A stretch of 61,365 bases of DNA from CAZPBO01 sp964584815 (GTDB lineage: Bacteria > Planctomycetota > SKW154), in the NCBI GenBank assembly GCA_964584815.1, contig CAZPBO010000003.1, forward strand, positions 1 to 61,365, given 5' to 3'. Positions within the stretch are counted from its first letter, which is position 1. The number at the start of each line of letters is the position of its first letter. Below the pieces are notes generated by a model. It was not told where the DNA came from. It saw only the letters and a list, made by a program, of their open reading frames with translations, and searched no databases. Made by a program: the position numbers and the translations under genes. Below are positions 58,991 to 61,365 of the stretch, piece by piece.

Positions 58991-61365
58991 TCAGTATTCC
59001 CAGACATCATGAACGCAATTGTAGGGGGAACCGGGCAGTTGTGCCCCACCAAACACGACAATTACGCCGCGTTGCTCATCATAACAACACGCTGCTGCAC
59101 CCCTCGCACACGGCATCCGCGAAAGCGTTACCTGCTGCCAAACCCCGTTCTTAAACACCCAAAAGTCACCAAGGGTCTGATCACTTCCTGCAACGCCGCC
59201 GAAGACGTATAACGCGCCTTCGGCTGTGTCGAATGCAAACGCCGCCGACCGTCTCGGTGGGTCAATACGGCTTGGTGGGGTTATGTCGGTCCATCTGGAG
59301 CCGTCAAATTCCCAGACGTCGTTGGGGAAAAGCCTATTATCCGCTTCACCCTCTGCTACATATACATCCCCAGTGCTCGGGTCATACCAGGTGATATGCT
59401 CGTCCCGGGCAGTAGGGATTGGGGAACCCTGGGTGACCTCCGTCCAGGAGCCGCCGGAGTAAATCCAGCAGTCGGACATATGTCCCGTTACGTTCCCTAT
59501 GCCGCCGCCGAACATAAAAACACCATGCCCCGGCCAATAACAGGCAGAGACATTCGTTCGGGCAGACGGCGAAGTTGGCGGCGTTATTTTGGTCCAACTT
59601 GCGCTGGATGGGTCGTATTCCCAAGTGTCACCGAATTTGTTTCCAGTGGTTGGGTCATGACCACCGAACATAACGATTTTGTTGGTTGAGCGGTCGTAGA
59701 CCCAGAGGCATAGGTAGCGTGGGTCGGGTTTGTTTCCTGCGACGCTGATTTTCGTCCATTTGGAGCCGTCCCATTCCCAGATATCGTTGTAGAGCGTGCC
59801 GGAGCCGTCGTTGCCGCCGAAGAGGACGGAGACACGGCGGTTGGGGTCATAGGTCATCCGAGCGCCGTAGATGGCTGGTGGATGGTCGACGGGATAGATT
59901 TTCTTCCATTCCCATGTCACCGGATCCAGCGAATACATATAGTCGTAACGCTGCCATGATGAATCTCGTCCACAACAGAAGTATATCAGACCACGGCTGT
60001 AATCAAACCACGCGGCGCCTTCCTGAAATACCGGTATGTCACCCGTCGCCGTCACACTGTGCCAGTCACTACCGTCGAACAACCAGATTTTATCACAGGT
60101 CAGCCAAGCGCTCTGGTTGTAACCGCCAAAGACCACAATATATCCATGAATCGGCTCCCAGAGTTGGCAGTGTTCGCATCGTGGGTCAGGGCTTTGTGTC
60201 GTGGTTATTTGCTCCCAAGTGCCGTTATTGAACCACATGGTTGTGTTTCTGTATGTGGATGAGGAGCGACCACCAAACAGAACCAATCTTCGGCGGTCAG
60301 GGTCGTATGTAACGCAGAACATCCAAAAAGCAGGAGGGTTTGTAACGGATACCTGCTGCCAAGTCTGCGTTGTTACATCAAACTCCCACTGGTCAAGAAT
60401 GTAACTATCAGGTGCGGTGTTTCCTCCCACAATGATGATTTTCTTTCTGTGAAAATCATACGCGAACTGCGAATCTGTCCATCTTGCCGATGGCCACGGA
60501 GAGGTCTGGGCAATCTGCGTCCAGTCGCTACCGTCAAATATCCACATATCCCCCAGCGGTGCAGGGCTCCCCGATGACCCCCCGAAAAGGAACCATTTGC
60601 CCTCAGCGTAAACAAGCGTATAGTCGAGCCGAGGACTCGGCGATGACGATGGCGTTATTTCCTGCCAATTCATTCCATCCCAGACATAGGTTTTATTGTC
60701 GTAATGGGCCGGAGCGTCATTCCCACCAAATATCAGCACACTGCCATCGTCGGAATTGTAGGCTGCCACGTGGTCAACGCGGGGGGCTGGGGCGGTGGTG
60801 GGGTATTTGAGGACCCAGGTGCGGGAGACTTCTATGGTCAGTTGTTTTTCGTCAAACAACGCTGGACTGGCGGAGTCCTCAACACGAACCACGAACGAAT
60901 AAGTGCCGTCGGTTGTCGGTGTGCCGGTTATCAAGCCGGTGTTAGGGTCAAGCGACAGACCGGGAGGAAGGTTGCCGCTTATGATGGAGAAGTTGTATGG
61001 GCGTGTGCCGCCGCAAGCCCAGACTAATGCGCGGTAGGGTTGATTACGCGGGGCGTGCGGTAGCCAGGTTGTCTGGATGCGCAAGCCTTCAGTGAAATGG
61101 GCGGTGATTTCTTTTGGACCGTTGACATCAACATTGATGGATAAGGAGGTGCCGGAAGCGTCGCCACTCCAGTGGGTGAATTTCCAGCCGGCGGATGGCT
61201 GGACGGTTATTGTGAGTGCTGTGCCTTCGGCATAGTACTCGTCGGGGGATTGGGATGGGGAAATCTGGATATCACCAGCGTCAGGCGGGTCAACTACCAC
61301 GCGCACACGATGCTGGGTTTGCCAGTTCCATGTCAGAGTGGAATCCTGATCAATGGTAAATGTCA
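58991..61365 (-). CDS. Kelch-repeat surface protein, 5' end beyond the window
   Basis: At least 790 residues are visible. The frame is open to the window edge, so the start and any signal peptide are missing. The visible order is a tail of a Bacterial-repeat/InlB-like unit ('DSTLTWNWQTQ'), then 'VVVDPPDAGDIQISPS' and a 'GWKFTHWSGD' repeat (about 80 residues). A He_PIG/cadherin-like domain follows ('LPPGLSLDPNTGLITGTPTTDGTYSFVV'), then about twelve Kelch blades of 45-55 residues. Each blade pairs 'R-x-x-x' with '[VF]-FGG' and '[DW]-x-W-x-F-D-G-x-x-W'. The protein ends at the last blade ('CVHDVWEY') with no sorting or anchor signal. It is likely a secreted or surface binding protein. Confidence 0.88.
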   Translation of the reverse strand, partial: TFTIDQDSTLTWNWQTQHRVRVVVDPPDAGDIQISPSQSPDEYYAEGTALTITVQPSAGWKFTHWSGDASGTSLSINVDVNGPKEITAHFTEGLRIQTTWLPHAPRNQPYRALVWACGGTRPYNFSIISGNLPPGLSLDPNTGLITGTPTTDGTYSFVVRVEDSASPALFDEKQLTIEVSRTWVLKYPTTAPAPRVDHVAAYNSDDGSVLIFGGNDAPAHYDNKTYVWDGMNWQEITPSSSPSPRLDYTLVYAEGKWFLFGGSSGSPAPLGDMWIFDGSDWTQIAQTSPWPSARWTDSQFAYDFHRKKIIIVGGNTAPDSYILDQWEFDVTTQTWQQVSVTNPPAFWMFCVTYDPDRRRLVLFGGRSSSTYRNTTMWFNNGTWEQITTTQSPDPRCEHCQLWEPIHGYIVVFGGYNQSAWLTCDKIWLFDGSDWHSVTATGDIPVFQEGAAWFDYSRGLIYFCCGRDSSWQRYDYMYSLDPVTWEWKKIYPVDHPPAIYGARMTYDPNRRVSVLFGGNDGSGTLYNDIWEWDGSKWTKISVAGNKPDPRYLCLWVYDRSTNKIVMFGGHDPTTGNKFGDTWEYDPSSASWTKITPPTSPSARTNVSACYWPGHGVFMFGGGIGNVTGHMSDCWIYSGGSWTEVTQGSPIPTARDEHITWYDPSTGDVYVAEGEADNRLFPNDVWEFDGSRWTDITPPSRIDPPRRSAAFAFDTAEGALYVFGGVAGSDQTLGDFWVFKNGVWQQVTLSRMPCARGAAACCYDEQRGVIVVFGGAQLPGSPYNCVHDVWEY

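Noticed and set aside
1..61365. tRNA or rRNA genes and IS transposases
   Set aside because: I looked for T-loop GGTTCGA-type sequences, rRNA cores and transposase motifs on both strands and saw none. The only structured RNA gene is the SRP RNA.

Overview
The window reads as a scaffold segment of a diderm (Gram-negative type) bacterium of moderate GC content. It carries a type II secretion gene cluster with a secretin, many lipoproteins with lipobox cysteines, and an MlaEFD-type lipid transport operon. Several families are typical of Planctomycetota and related uncultured phyla: a DUF1570-like HELTH peptidase, a prenyltransferase-toroid repeat protein, Hanks kinase plus FHA modules, FHA-MoxR, and HEAT and Kelch proteins. 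A complete acetyl-CoA synthase (acsB) and a RACo-type corrinoid protein activator imply a Wood-Ljungdahl (or reverse) capacity. The long, Alu-containing SRP RNA upstream of dnaX-ybaB is a conserved arrangement best known from Firmicutes. I place it in or near the PVC/Planctomycetota-like uncultured bacteria, with low confidence. Two 100-N blocks (4034-4133 and 37984-38083) are assembly gaps of unknown true size.

Layout. 1-3.5 kb: a minus-strand string of PLD-type nuclease, tldD, an OLD-like ATPase and the start of a TOPRIM-like gene. 3.6-6.2 kb: lipoprotein (cut by a gap), ymdB-like phosphodiesterase, xseA. 6.2-14.4 kb: minus-strand type II secretion operon, with an unknown Arg-tailed secreted protein upstream of gspDEFGHIJ. 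14.5-17.4 kb: secreted protein, rsmD, DUF1848 protein and two P/K/E-rich lipoproteins. 17.5-25.1 kb: M16 peptidase pair plus lipoprotein, a divergent membrane glycosyltransferase, the toroid protein and the DUF1570-like peptidase. 25.2-31.3 kb: Ser/Thr kinase, FHA protein, lipoprotein, SH3-like coiled-coil protein, SRP RNA, dnaX, ybaB and a coiled-coil protein. 31.3-36.1 kb: HAD phosphatase, lipoprotein, membrane protein, acsB and an unknown gene. 36.1-40.7 kb: one very large surface lipoprotein split by a gap. 40.8-44.3 kb: fmt, rsmB and a B12-binding-type radical SAM gene. 44.4-49.1 kb: ECF-like sigma factor, acpS, HEAT lipoprotein, small anchored protein and ligA. 49.2-57.2 kb: HEAT membrane protein, mlaE, mlaF, mlaD with a C-terminal barrel-like domain, panE and RACo. 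57.4-61.4 kb: FHA-MoxR ATPase, a cluster of REP-like hairpins and a Kelch-repeat surface protein that runs off the window.

Working together. The gsp genes build an export apparatus that could deliver the large lipoproteins and Kelch protein to the surface. MlaEFD would move lipids between the inner and outer membranes, probably with MlaD itself crossing the periplasm. The kinase and the two FHA proteins suggest phospho-threonine signalling. AcsB and RACo are unlinked parts of one-carbon/acetyl-CoA metabolism. Promoters recognisable by eye follow a sigma-70 pattern with a strong TTG in the -35 and a 16-18 base spacer. Genes are mostly in short, tightly overlapping operons (ATGA or TGATG junctions).
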